Part shown: in pieces, positions 22,881 to 32,662 of the stretch
How the letters are laid out: the number at the start of each line of letters is the position of its first letter
How positions within the stretch are numbered: position 1 is the stretch's first letter
Origin: Sanguinoderma infundibulare
Taxonomy: Eukaryota; Basidiomycota; Agaricomycetes; Polyporales; Polyporaceae
Direction of reading: 5' to 3'
NCBI GenBank assembly: GCA_032821775.1
Contig: JAVLRN010000009.1
Location: 744,001-808,000, forward strand
Length of the DNA stretch: 64,000 nucleotides
Notes under the pieces: generated by a model
What the model was told of the DNA's origin: nothing
The model's input: only the letters and a program-made list of their open reading frames with translations
The model's database searches: none
Translations under genes and position numbers: made by a program

Positions 22881-23190
22881 CTACATACGACACGAGAAGG
22901 TTGCAAAAGTCGAGGGGGAGGGCAGACGGGTGGCCATAGCACGGATAGCATCCCAATGGCCGACAGTTTTGGTGGAGTCGAGCGCGTCGATGTACTTACG
23001 TACAGAGACGCTCGAAGACAGTGACGGTCCTCTTCCACCACTACCACCACTACCACCACCACCTCCGCCTCCTCCCACAGTGCCTCCTACTGTATTATTG
23101 GTCGGCCTGTCTGTTTCCGACCCAAATGCACGCCTCTTTTTTGTTGATTCGCTGCTGCTAAGGTGATGGATCGTTACTTGCCTGCTCGCA
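22881..23190 (-). pseudogene. Possible orphan coding fragment with a poly-Gly tract
   Basis: A minus-strand frame lacking a usable ATG reads a low-complexity Gly/Ser run encoded by the CCA/CCT repeat, then SVSVRKYIDALDSTKTVGHW and DAIRAMATRLPSP, then a stop. The second part looks like a real N-terminal helix pair, perhaps of a TPR-type protein, but nothing continues it before THI6 begins 155 bp away. It could be the truncated end of a gene, or chance. A splice site (GTACGTAAG) sits at its start. Confidence 0.2.
23035..23077. repeat. CCA/CCT simple-sequence repeat
   Basis: An imperfect run of CCA, CTA and CCT triplets. It generates artificial poly-Val, poly-Gly and poly-Pro ORFs in different frames. 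Confidence 0.85.
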
Positions 23191-24594
23191 GGCACAGCTT
23201 CCTACCGGTGTCTGGACTCAGAACTTGGCGGCATCTCGTTGGCCCCATCGTCGCCCGTGCGCCCTGAACTCCTCAATCAATCAAGTGGCTCATGGTTTCA
23301 GTATGGTCTTGCCGGTCCCACCAAGGCCTGGCTTTTGGTCCCGGTCCGTGCGGCATCCGCGTTTTCTTATGATGCCCGCCCTAGGCTTGCTGGCACTTGG
23401 TGCGTTCACCTGCAGCTCTCCTACTCACTACTTTCCCGGGAGGCCTGTATTGGCGGAACGCATGGTTATCGTGAGTGTGTGGCTTTAGAACGATTCACGC
23501 CATTTCGGTAATTTACTTTGAAAAGTTTCACTTTTCGGAATTCCCTCTTTGTCGCTTCGTGGAGGGCGTGCAGAGAGGAGATCGGTTCCTCCGTAGTCAT
23601 GCCATGCCTATCGCGTTCGTCACTGCCCCGTTTGCGATCACGAATATTGACAACGCGCGGACCTCTAGGAAGGGCATATCGGCTTACAGCCTGCGGCAGT
23701 GCTGCCGTTTGCTGCCATCCCACCTGCCGTTGATTTTGTGGTGCGCCGATCGTTTGCACTGTACCCATTCTTTCCCCCTACGCATCTGCACGAGCTTGAG
23801 GTATTGGAGGTACTTGCATCCAATTCAAGATTGGCCATGCCTGCTTTGACTTCCAATCGGTCTGGTATGTGTAGGTGGCAAATTGAAAGACCGTCTGTCT
23901 ACACATACGGGGTCGTACAGAGAACACGGGGCGATGTCCATTGGCAGATTGTTTCACCTTCGGCCAAACTGTCATATTATGCCGTATTCCGGCACGGTGA
24001 ACATATGCTTGTTGTCAGCGTGTTGCCGTTTCCAGCCTACTTGGGTAAACCTGCGGTCTGTCACTATGCTGCCGTGACGCGCGACGAGTCACAGCTACCG
24101 TGTGGTCTCGTTTCGGTTTCGTTTTCCGCCGAGTTGATGTATCAAAATGATGCGCTCCGGATCTTTCTCCCAGCAGGAACTCATGCTGCATTCGTAGCCG
24201 CAGCGTCCTCATTGGAGCTCAAGGTGCTCGGCTCCTGGGTTTTCAAGAATCGGAGCGCTCGCGCGCTGAGAAACAGCCGACCATAAGCGATGTGGCGCTA
24301 CAGTATTCCAGGGCGATGTAAGTGTCGGATTTGGTAAGTAGTTTCGGAGATGCCGCCTGGATGATCGTTGTTGCGAGAAGGCAACGAACAAGGCGCTGCA
24401 CCATGAGGCTCTTCGAGAGATGTATTTAAGGGTGCGTGTTCTCGGCCTTGTTTCCTCGTTCAGCTTTCTCATTCCTCTGAACGTTCTCCGCGGTCTGCGA
24501 TCGCTCGCCTTTCGACTTTTTTTCGGTGACCTGGGGTCCACATCCAGACATCCTTTCCTCATAGCGTAGACCGCCCTATACCGTTACGACCAAC

Positions 24595-25995
24595 ATGAAG
24601 TTCTCCTTAATCGTCGCTCTTTCCATGGGTCTCGCCGTCTCCGCCCGGCCCAGATATCTTGGTCGCCGCCAGGACTTCAAGCTCAAGAACGGCCAGGACG
24701 CTATAGCCCTGAAGTGAGTACTATCGACCTCGAATGCTCTGACCGCGGGTCTTATTTCTAACTGCTTCCGCTTCCTTCAGCCAGAAGTTCGCGACACTCA
24801 CAGCAGACTCACCCTGTACCAACGGCGAGCAAGCATGTGTAAACAATCAGTTCGCGCAATGCGTGAACGGCAAGTTCACGCTCACACCCTGCGCAGGAGG
24901 ATTGATGTAAGTCTTCGTACCTAATAATCAATGGTCGTGCACATGGAAGAGGCCATCAGCGTCTGACATGATCTATCCATCAGCTGTGCTGCCCTCCCCC
25001 TTGTCAACTCAGCCGGAACCAGTGTCACCTGCGACACGGCGGCAGATCGTGATGCGCGTATCGCTGCAACTGGCGCGACGGCTGGGAGTAACGCTGGTGC
25101 TGCATCCTCCGCTGCCGCAGCGCCTCCGGCGTCATCGTCTGTTGCTGCTGCGCCTCCGGCATCATCCTCGGTAGCAGTGGCATCATCCTCTGCAGCGGCG
25201 GCATCATCCGCTGCCCCGCCCACGTCCACGTCGACTGGCGGCAATAACGCCGGCGCCGGCAACGCGGCTGGCGGTGACGCCCAGACCTCGCTTACACTTG
25301 TTCAATCCGTTATCGCTACGGGTTTCGCGAACAACGGGCAGGACGTGCCCGAGGCTGGTCAGGTTGCGTCCCTCACGTCCTCGAACAACTTCATCAACTT
25401 CTGCGCGACCGTGTCCAATCTTCCGATTACGAACGGCCAGCAGATCAAGACGGGTTCGTGCAACCCTGCGCCGATGGGCATCATCGCGGCGACGACGAAC
25501 ATGCCCTCTTCGAAGTTCGTGAACCCCCCGAACGGCGGGACGGTCGCGGCGAACCAGAACTTCACGATCCAGATGGCGATCAAGAACCTTGAGACGGGCA
25601 ACTTTGTGAACGCGAACGCCAACTACTTCTCCGCACCTCAGCAGATCAACGCGCAAGGCAACATCAAGGGCCACTCGCACGTCGTCATCGAGAAGCTCCC
25701 CTCGCTCGACTCAACCGTGCCGTTGGACCCGTCGACCGGGTTCGCATTCTTCAAGGGCCTCAACGACCCCGCTGACGCCAACGGCGTCCTCTCCGTCGTC
25801 GTCCCCGGCGGTCTCCCTGCTGGCGTTTACCGTCTCGCGTCCATCAACACTGCTGCGAACCACCAGCCTGCGCTCGTCGCCGTCGCGCAGCACGGCGCTC
25901 TCGACGACATGGTGTAGTGAGTACAATTTTCTGACCTTGACATGATCGCAGATGCTGACGGCCCCGCCTCTTCCTTCAGCTTCACTGTTCAGTAA
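24595..25995 (+). CDS. Secreted protein with CBM19-like chitin-binding module
   Basis: Four exons (24595-24713, 24781-24906, 24984-25916, 25980-25995) give about 397 aa. The 16-nt last exon replaces an apparent stop at 25915-25917 and adds the natural ending YFTVQ. A signal peptide (MKFSLIVALSMGLAVSA) is followed by a Cys-rich module at about 45-100 (CTNGEQACVNNQFAQC, LTPCAGGLICAALPLV, GTSVTCDT) with six cysteines in CBM19 spacing, so it probably binds chitin or a related wall polymer. An Ala/Ser/Pro linker with a repeated AAPPASSSV unit joins it to a C-terminal domain of about 220 residues (NFINFCATVSNLPITNGQQI, MPSSKFVNPPNGGTV, GHSHVVIEKLPSLDS). That domain is common in basidiomycete secreted proteins and has no known function. 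Extracellular or wall-bound location is inferred. Confidence 0.85.
25105..25230 (+). repeat. Ala/Ser/Pro linker with tandem coding repeat
   Basis: Within the CBM19 gene the unit encoding AAPPASSSV occurs twice in tandem, followed by a degenerate Ala/Ser copy. This is typical of an O-glycosylated linker between secreted domains. Confidence 0.7.
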
Positions 25996-26944
25996 ACGTA
26001 TCACAACCCCCACGCTCTTTTATCATGCTTATGTTTATTGATGGTCCGGTGTCTAACGCGTATTTATTGAGGAGCTCCTCGGATGTCCTGGTCGGAGTAT
26101 CGAAAGACTGGTCTGCATTGTACTCCCCAGATACCTACTTTCTGTATCCCTAGTTGCTGAAATTCATAGTCGATTGTGCCCCGTTGTGCCTCTGCTCAGG
26201 TGTGCGTCGATCGGTACTAGCAGCTGGCGAAGTTGAGGTGGTCGGCTTGTTCGGTGGTCTCCCGGGCCGATGCAAGGGCCGGCGCTACATAGTGTCATTG
26301 GTGTTGCACCACCGCCATCTGGCATCTCCCAACTCAAACCGCCAACGTGTGCTCAGCCAAACTTTGTCCTAGGTCTACATGTCCTGGAGCTGTGATCCTA
26401 AAATGACCAAAGATCACGGTGCCCGAACCAGGAACTATCCATTTCCCGCATAGAGACTTTTCGGAAGCTGCCTCTTCGAAATCAACAAGTTGCAGGCAAG
26501 CCTTAGGGTCATCCACTATGCATTTGCATACTTACACTTGGTCTCCACTTAGGTTGGACATTGTGCCATACAGTAATGCCGGGAAGGAAGGCATCAGAGC
26601 CCTCCTGCGGCCCCATCTATCCGAGGCAAGCTTGTAGCTACGACAGATTGTGATCCCATTATGCAACGGTTTGCGGTGCCGTGGCAGCCAGGAGCCCATT
26701 CTCTTAAAGTGACTCGGGTGGGAAGCGAATGTAGGGACCAGTGCAGCCACGCGTGTGTCCGTGGCAAACGTCCGCATCTCCTGCAGGCTACGTGTCCTCT
26801 TCCACGTTGCTTATTTCGATTGAAATGCGACGTTTAAACGCCTTTAAAAGCTATGTGCAATACACTGACGTGGCTATTAGGGTTGGTTATAAGCTCCGCA
26901 TGGGACGCAGGACCGTCAAACCACCTCTTGCTCCCTTTACTCAC
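25996..26944. other. Intergenic, CBM19 3' end to BiP-like promoter
   Basis: About 950 bp. The proximal part should be the CBM19 3' UTR and the distal part the promoter of the Hsp70 gene, with the TGACGTGG element at 26866-26873. No coding content seen. Confidence 0.55.
26866..26873 (+). promoter_or_regulatory. UPR element (TGACGTGG) upstream of the ER Hsp70
   Basis: TGACGTGG starts 79 bp before the ATG at 26945. It matches the bZIP-type unfolded-protein-response element bound by XBP1/Hac1-class factors, the expected regulators of BiP genes. Binding is inferred from the motif and the gene's identity. Confidence 0.55.
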
Positions 26945-29359
26945 ATGTCTCGTCCAACCCAAAAACAGTCTCGGCGACTGGCGTCGTCTCTCTCTCTCAT
27001 CTTTCTTGCCTTCTTGGCTATTATTCTACTATGTCCGGTGGCAGTCAAAGCCGACAACGAGACAAAGTCACAAGCACCCGAGCACATTATCGGTATTGGT
27101 ACGTCGATTCGAATTTTTGATTTCCTTGTAGCGATACTCATTGCCCGTGCTCACAGACTTGGGGACAACATACTCATGTGTCGGTGTCAAGCGCGGAGGA
27201 CAGATCGAAATTATCGCGAACGATCAAGGTCACCGGATAACACCGTCATGGGTCAGCTTCACTGACGAGGAACGACTGTGCGCCCGTCCTATTTATTTTT
27301 GCGGATCGTGCAGCGGCTGAAATTTCGTCTAGCGTTGGCGATGGCGCGAAGAATTCCTTCCACTCGAATCCTCAGAATACCGTCTTCGACGCGAAGCGGC
27401 TAATCGGTCGCAAATACGAAGACCCTGAAGTCCAGAAAGACATGAAGCACTGGTATGTTCTCTCGTCATTCCGCAAACAACCATCGTTGAAGTACGTGCA
27501 GGCCATTCAAGGTGGTGTCAAAGGACGGAAAACCGCTAATCCAGGCCAAGCATCGGGGCGACCTCCGCGAATTCGTAAGTGCTGGACGCATTTAACTTGC
27601 ATTCGTCTGACTCGTCGTTCAGACTCCAGAAGAAATTTCTGCTATGGTTCTCGGCAAAATGAAGGAAATCGCCGAGTCCTTCATCGGCGAGAAGGTCACC
27701 AAGGCTGTCGTCACAGTCCCTGCCTGTGCGTTCAACGTTATCATTTCCCTCACGTCGTCAATCCGCTTACCCCGTCCAGACTTCAACGACGCACAACGCC
27801 AAGCCACGAAGGACGCTGGTACCATCGCCGGCCTCCAAGTGGTCCGCATCATCAACGAGCCCACCGCGGCGGCGATCGCTTACGGCCTCGACAAGAAGGC
27901 GGGCGAGTCGCAGATCATCGTCTACGACCTCGGCGGCGGCACGTTCGACGTCTCCCTGCTCTCCATCGATGATGGTGTCTTCGAGGTTCTCGCCACCGCA
28001 GGGGACACACACCTCGGCGGCGAGGACTTTGACAACCGCGTCATCGATTATCTGGTGAAGCTGTACAAGAAGAAGATAGGGACGGACGTCGGCGCGGACC
28101 TGCGCGCGATGGGGAAGCTTAAGCGTGAGGTGGAGAAGGCGAAGCGGACGCTGTCGAACCAGCAGTCGGCGCATATCGAAATCGAAGCGTTCGAGGGCGG
28201 GAACGACTTCTCGGAGACGCTGACGCGGGCCAAATTCGAGGAGCTGAGCATGGACCTGTTCAGGAAGACGATGAAGCCGGTGGAGCAGGTGCTCAAGGAC
28301 GCGAAGGTGAGGAAGGAGGATATCGATGAGGTACGTACGCCCGTGTAAATTGTCCTCCGTCCATTTTGCTGACATACGCACGCGCGACCTGCTAGATCGT
28401 CCTTGTCGGCGGATCGACTAGGATCCCCAAGGTCCAGCAGCTCCTCAAGGAGTACTTCGGGAAGGAGCCCTCCAAGGGCATCAACCCCGATGAGGCGGTC
28501 GCATACGGCGCCACCGTCCAGGCCGCGATCCTCGCCGGCGACGAGGACTACACCCAGTACGCGCTGCTCGACATCAACTCGCTCACGCTCGGGATTGAGA
28601 CGACCGGCGGCGTCATGGCCCCCATCATCCCCCGCAACACCCTCCTCCCGACACGCAAGAGCCAGGTGTTCTCGACCGCGGCGGAGAACCAGGAGGCGGT
28701 GCTCATCCAGGTGTATGAGGGCGAGCGGTCGTTGACGAAGGACAACCACCTGCTCGGCAAGTTCGAGCTGCGGGGGATCCCGCCTGCGCCGCGCGGCGTG
28801 CCGCAGATCGAGGTCACGTTTGAGATTGACGCGAACGGGATCATGAAGATCTCTGCGGCGGACAAGGGGACGTGAGTGGGATCTTCTCTGGCATACACGG
28901 TCCCGTTTTTGACGAGCGACGTGCTGCAGAGGGAAGTCAGAGTCCATCTCGATATCAGACGTTCTCCACCATTTCGGACCAGAAGAGATCGACCGGATGG
29001 TCAAAGAGGCCGAGGAGTTCGCGGCGCAGGACGCGGAGCACAAGAAGCGCGTCGAGAAGCTCAACGAGTTCTCCTCGTTCGTCTGGCAGCTCAAGGCCCA
29101 GGTCGTCGACTCCGACGGGCTCGGTGGGAAACTCGGCTACGTCGACCAGGAGACACTTCTGGGTGAACTGACGCAGGCCGGCGAATGGATCGAAGAGTTC
29201 GGAAAGTCGGCGACGTCGGAAGAGATTGAGGAGAGATTCTCGGATGTCCAGGCTGTCGTGAACCCGATTACGACGGCGTTATACCAGGACCCGGGCTTCG
29301 AGAATACTCCTCCGGATGACAAGCCCGAGCGGGATAACTTCAAGCATACCGAGCTGTGA
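26945..29359 (+). CDS. KAR2: ER-lumenal Hsp70 of the BiP/Kar2 family, divergent copy
   Basis: Eight exons (26945-27098, 27157-27277, 27333-27452, 27502-27574, 27623-27725, 27780-28330, 28396-28871, 28930-29359) give about 675 aa, the usual BiP length. A signal peptide ([20 protein letters not shown]) precedes the mature chain. The ATPase motifs are intact: [50 protein letters not shown] and [20 protein letters not shown]. The C-terminal HTEL is a plausible ER-retrieval signal. The substrate-binding half departs from the family. Where almost every Hsp70 has N-[DE]-K-G-R-L-S after the SESI strand, this one has DVLHHFG. The linker is [11 protein letters not shown] instead of a VLLDVxPLTLG type. 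The lid helices are also diverged. It may be the only BiP or a specialised paralogue; the sequence alone cannot tell. Confidence 0.9.
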
Positions 29360-29480
29360 TATCTCAGGCCTTCGTTTGCTGAATGTATTTGTATCGTGAT
29401 CTCTTCCATTCCGTTTATAAAAATTACACAACAATATCGGACTCTATTACTTGGTGGTTAGAGCAAGTCTATTCCCCGCC

Positions 29481-30922
29481 TCATACCGAGACCAGCGTGA
29501 GGACCGTCGCGCCAACAATCTCGCTCGTCTCCAGTCTACCGCCCAGACCAAAGCGCTCCCGAACATTCACACCGACAAGAATGGCAACGGCGAGCCACTC
29601 TGGCGCGATGTGGAAGACGTAGAAGGCCGCTTTTGACGGGCCGCTGTTCAAACTGCCAGATGTTTGCGACAAGATCCCGTCTGTCTCGTAGCCCATCACG
29701 ACCATCCGGTATATCCCGATGACACTCTGCAGTAAGAGGCAGTTTTTATACGTAAGTGTTCCAAATTAACCGACAATGCGCCGCATGACACCCACCAGAA
29801 GGCTGCAGATCCCAGAAACGATCGTGACGGAAGCGTGGCCCATAGCCGGCTGCCTTGCCCACGCCCAATAGGCCCCCATATGTACCAGGGAGATGAGCAG
29901 CAGCCCCATGCTGCAGCTGATATATCTGCATCGAACATGGACAGTCAGCAGGGCATCCCTCGACTCGATCGCCGATAACCATGCACCTGCAGCGTGCGGC
30001 GGTGAGGCCGACTAGACGCAAGGTGCTTATCGAGGTTAGACGGCGTAGACAGGAAGGAGCACGTACCGAAGCTGCACTGTTTCTGCTGCGTACTTTGCCG
30101 CAAACAATCCCTGCGCGTATACCGCTCCAGACCCCAGCGAGGTGGCGATTGTGACCACAAACGCGATCGAGAGGCAGACACTCGCAGCTTCGTAGACCTT
30201 CCGTTCGCGTTCGCGTGTCATCCACCTCCACCACGCACCGCGGCATCGCGCGCTCGCGGAATCGTCCACCACAGGCGCCGCGGCCGGGACGACGGTGAAC
30301 CGCGTGACCTTCGGTGGCTCGTCTGCGAAGCTTGCCGTCCGTTTCTGGGAACTGGGCACGCGCTCGAGCGGGATGCTGGCTGTGGATGACGCGCCTTCCT
30401 CGTCGGGAACACACGACTTCGACCCTGGCGGGGCGAAAGTGGAGCGCAGGAGGAGACAGCGGACGGCGACGACGAGGTCCCGGCCGACGGACACGAAGCC
30501 GGCGGCGAGCGTGCTCTGCGCGTACGCGAGCAAGCCGGGGGATGTGGGCCCGGGGTTTGCGGCGTCCGGAGTGTGTGCTGCCCAGGCGCGGATGAGGAAG
30601 AAGATGACGCTGTGGCCGGGACACGGACGCGGATGTCATTGTCAACCGTCACGGAGCGAGTCCAGCTGGAGTTGGAGTGCGGAGAGACGTACCGCTCGAG
30701 GATGAGTCCCAATGTGAAGATGACGATGAGGTTCCGGGAGCTTCGTCTGCAGAGGCGGTAGATCGCGACCGGGAGGAGGAGAGCGTAGAGGGCGACGAAT
30801 AGGCAGGAAGGTGTGTAGTCGATGGACGAAGGTACGCCTCCGACGGGGGTTGGCACGCGCGGAAGCTGCGGGGCGAGCACTTGGCTGTTCTCGTGTACAT
30901 CTCTGGGCCAGGCGGGTGTCAT
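29481..30922 (-). CDS. Multi-pass membrane protein of unknown function
   Basis: Four exons from the ATG at 30922: 30922-30693, 30609-30067, 29925-29796, 29726-29481; about 382 aa in frame. At least six or seven hydrophobic segments are visible: CLFVALYALLLPVAIYRL, NLIVIFTLGLILERYV, a start VIFFLIRAWAA, SVCLSIAFVVTIATSLGSGA, YISCSMGLLLISLVHMGAYW, VTIVSGICSLLSVIGIY, APEWLAVAILVGVNV. The layout resembles fungal seven-helix proteins of unknown role (RTA1/DUF7702-like architecture) but I see no diagnostic motif. A long Ser/Arg-rich loop lies between the middle helices. The intron at 30066-29926 is longer than its neighbours (141 nt). The gene is convergent with the Hsp70 gene (about 120 bp apart). 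Confidence 0.72.
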
Positions 30923-31927
30923 CGCATAGTCCGGACGAGATCGGCAGCGGTAGGTCAGAGTACCACAGCCTGTCGTTAGACTATGCCAAACGGCGAACTC
31001 GAAGATCAGGCAGAGAGGGAGGCAAACTTTGCTCAAGTAGCCCTCTCACCCAGGATCATCATGGGGACCGTGGGTAGTGAAAGGCAGTGGGGCGGTCGCC
31101 CTTAACGCGAGTGAACGGACTGGCGCGATAGGAGAGGAGGAACGGAGGCTCCGAGTCAGAGAACCCTACGAAGTCGTAAGATATCCCGCGTCCCTAATCG
31201 TCTCTATAATTTCGGGAGGCCAAGCGAACACTGCCGCGTGGCCGGGCCCAGCGCACCATGAACGCTCTTTGCGGTCCTAAGACCTCCGAGGGTGCTGACA
31301 GTGCGCGCGAAGAGAAATTTGAGCGGTATAGGCTTCAGGTGGCGGAGCGCCATCGGTATCCTGGGGTCATACACGCTGACTGGCCAGTTGGGGCTGAGTT
31401 GGGGCAACTGGTTGGACGATGAGTGGGGCATTAGTATGTTGCAAAGAGCGTGACAATACCGTACACACCGTGTCCAGAGTCAAATGCCACGTAGTAAACC
31501 TACGAAGTCCACCACAATTGTCGCTGCCGGGAGTTCAAGTCCACTTTCCTTTCTCGGCATGCGGAAGCGCGCAACCAACGATTTATCATGGTCCTAGAGA
31601 AATAGCGCAAAGGTTGTGTGTGTCCATTACAAGGGAGTGCAAGAGAGTATGGTTACAAAGTATACGGGGCCACTAAGTGGTTTCGAACAACAGCGAGCGA
31701 GGGTGTATGAGATACAGCAGGTGTTGGTGGCTCCGAGTTCAAGAATACCGAGAAACGTCATGAACGATAGCTGTGAGGAGAGTTGGAGAAGACATTACGG
31801 ATCATAACATTCATCGCAATTGCGATATCGGGGTTAAGAAGTCCAAGGGCAAATCGTATCTGCTCGGTAGGGGAATGTCCGATGGCGTGGTTTAGAGATT
31901 ACTTCAAGTGCTCGGATCGGGGTCTTA
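30923..31927. other. Intergenic between two minus-strand membrane-protein genes
   Basis: About 1 kb: promoter of the 7TM gene and 3' UTR of the SUR7/PalI-type gene. A plus-strand ORF of 54 codons (31258-31422, ending VIHADWPVGAELGQLVGR) has plausible composition but no support. I see nothing else. Confidence 0.4.
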
Positions 31928-32662
31928 CTAGGGCTTTGGGGATCTGTAACGACCAAATGAACCGCACAGGCTGGCAAAGAAGGCGAGGAAGGTGGAGACT
32001 AGAGCACCGAGAACGATCCAGTTGGCATTCCCCCAGGTGGCGTTGATGCCTCGGTTGTGCATGTGGGTGCGTGCAAGACCGAAGAGGACCATCTCGATGA
32101 TCCATGCGACGAGGGTTACGACGAAGGCAAGGGCGCTGGCGAGAGTCATGAGGACAGTTCCGGCACGGTGATAGGCGGCACCGCAGAGGCCGAACAGGAC
32201 AGCGAGGCCAGAAAGGCCGGCGGCTGTAATGAACATGGGTCAATAGAGTGCATTTCGGGAACGATGAGATGGACATACCGATGGGGATGAGGATGAGTAC
32301 AAAAGTGAGGTTGTGGAACAAATTGTCATTAAGGGTGCCATCGCTGAAGGAGTACGTTGAGATGGGGGTTACAGTGAAACAGGATTCAATCTGAAGTACC
32401 TTAGCGGGCTTGGGAAAAACCATCCAACACTGGTCCCGGAGCCGGTGAACCCGAAGACACCAAAGTGAATGGTTGTTGGGCCTAGGGGAGCATTCAGGAA
32501 CGACACGGCTTCCCATGTTGGTGCTGAGACAGATGCCTGGCGCGATACAAGTGTTAGTATGGTGGAAAGTTTGGGAAGAAATTAGGGGGCACGTACAAAG
32601 ATCAAAAGGACCATGGCAGCGAAGGAGAAGAAGAGTCCCGGGAAAGCGGCGCCAGCAGCCAT
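31928..32662 (-). CDS. SUR7/PalI (Rim9)-type four-helix membrane protein
   Basis: Exons 32662-32597, 32536-32429, 32390-32279, 32223-31928 give about 193 aa in frame. The first helix is at the N-terminus (FFSFAAMVLLIFASVSAPTW). An extracellular loop with FLNAPLGPTTIHFGVFGFTG and a Cys-containing segment (IESCFTVTPISTYSF) follows. Three more helices come at LTFVLILIPIAAGLSGLAVL, TVLMTLASALAFVVTLVAW and WIVLGALVSTFLAFFASL. This matches SUR7/PalI-family proteins that act at plasma-membrane domains or in ambient-pH sensing; which role applies is not readable. The second intron (32391-32428) would be only 38 nt, the shortest here, but without it the frame breaks between the loop halves. A sequencing error is an alternative. 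Confidence 0.75.

Larger units (their letters stand above)
22726..24594. other. Gene-poor 1.9 kb between THI6 and the CBM19 gene
   Basis: Divergent promoter region. It contains a CCA-rich simple repeat (23035-23077) and a minus-strand open stretch (about 22,881-23,190) that may be a coding remnant (listed separately). A plus-strand ORF (23699-24286, up to 195 aa) has no recognisable motif and I do not call it. A TATA-like TATTTAAG at 24423 lies about 170 bp before the CBM19 start. Confidence 0.4.

Noticed and set aside
22540..22900. TPP riboswitch before THI6
   Set aside because: I looked for the CTGAGA and ACCTGA-type core on the minus strand of the leader and first intron and did not find it.
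22865..23062. Open frame starting with a run of valines
   Set aside because: Product of the CCA simple repeat, with no further protein-like content.
23699..24286. 195-codon plus-strand frame upstream of the CBM19 gene
   Set aside because: No motif, no splice context, and it lies in the divergent promoter region. Kept only as a note.
28048..29094. 348-codon frame antisense to the Hsp70 gene
   Set aside because: Shadow of the conserved Hsp70 coding sequence, with no independent signal.
31258..31422. 54-codon ORF in the gap between the two membrane-protein genes
   Set aside because: Reasonable composition but too short, and without splice or homology support.
31521..31550. tRNA T-arm-like sequence (GAGTTCAAGTCC)
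   Set aside because: No matching acceptor, D-arm or anticodon arm around it.
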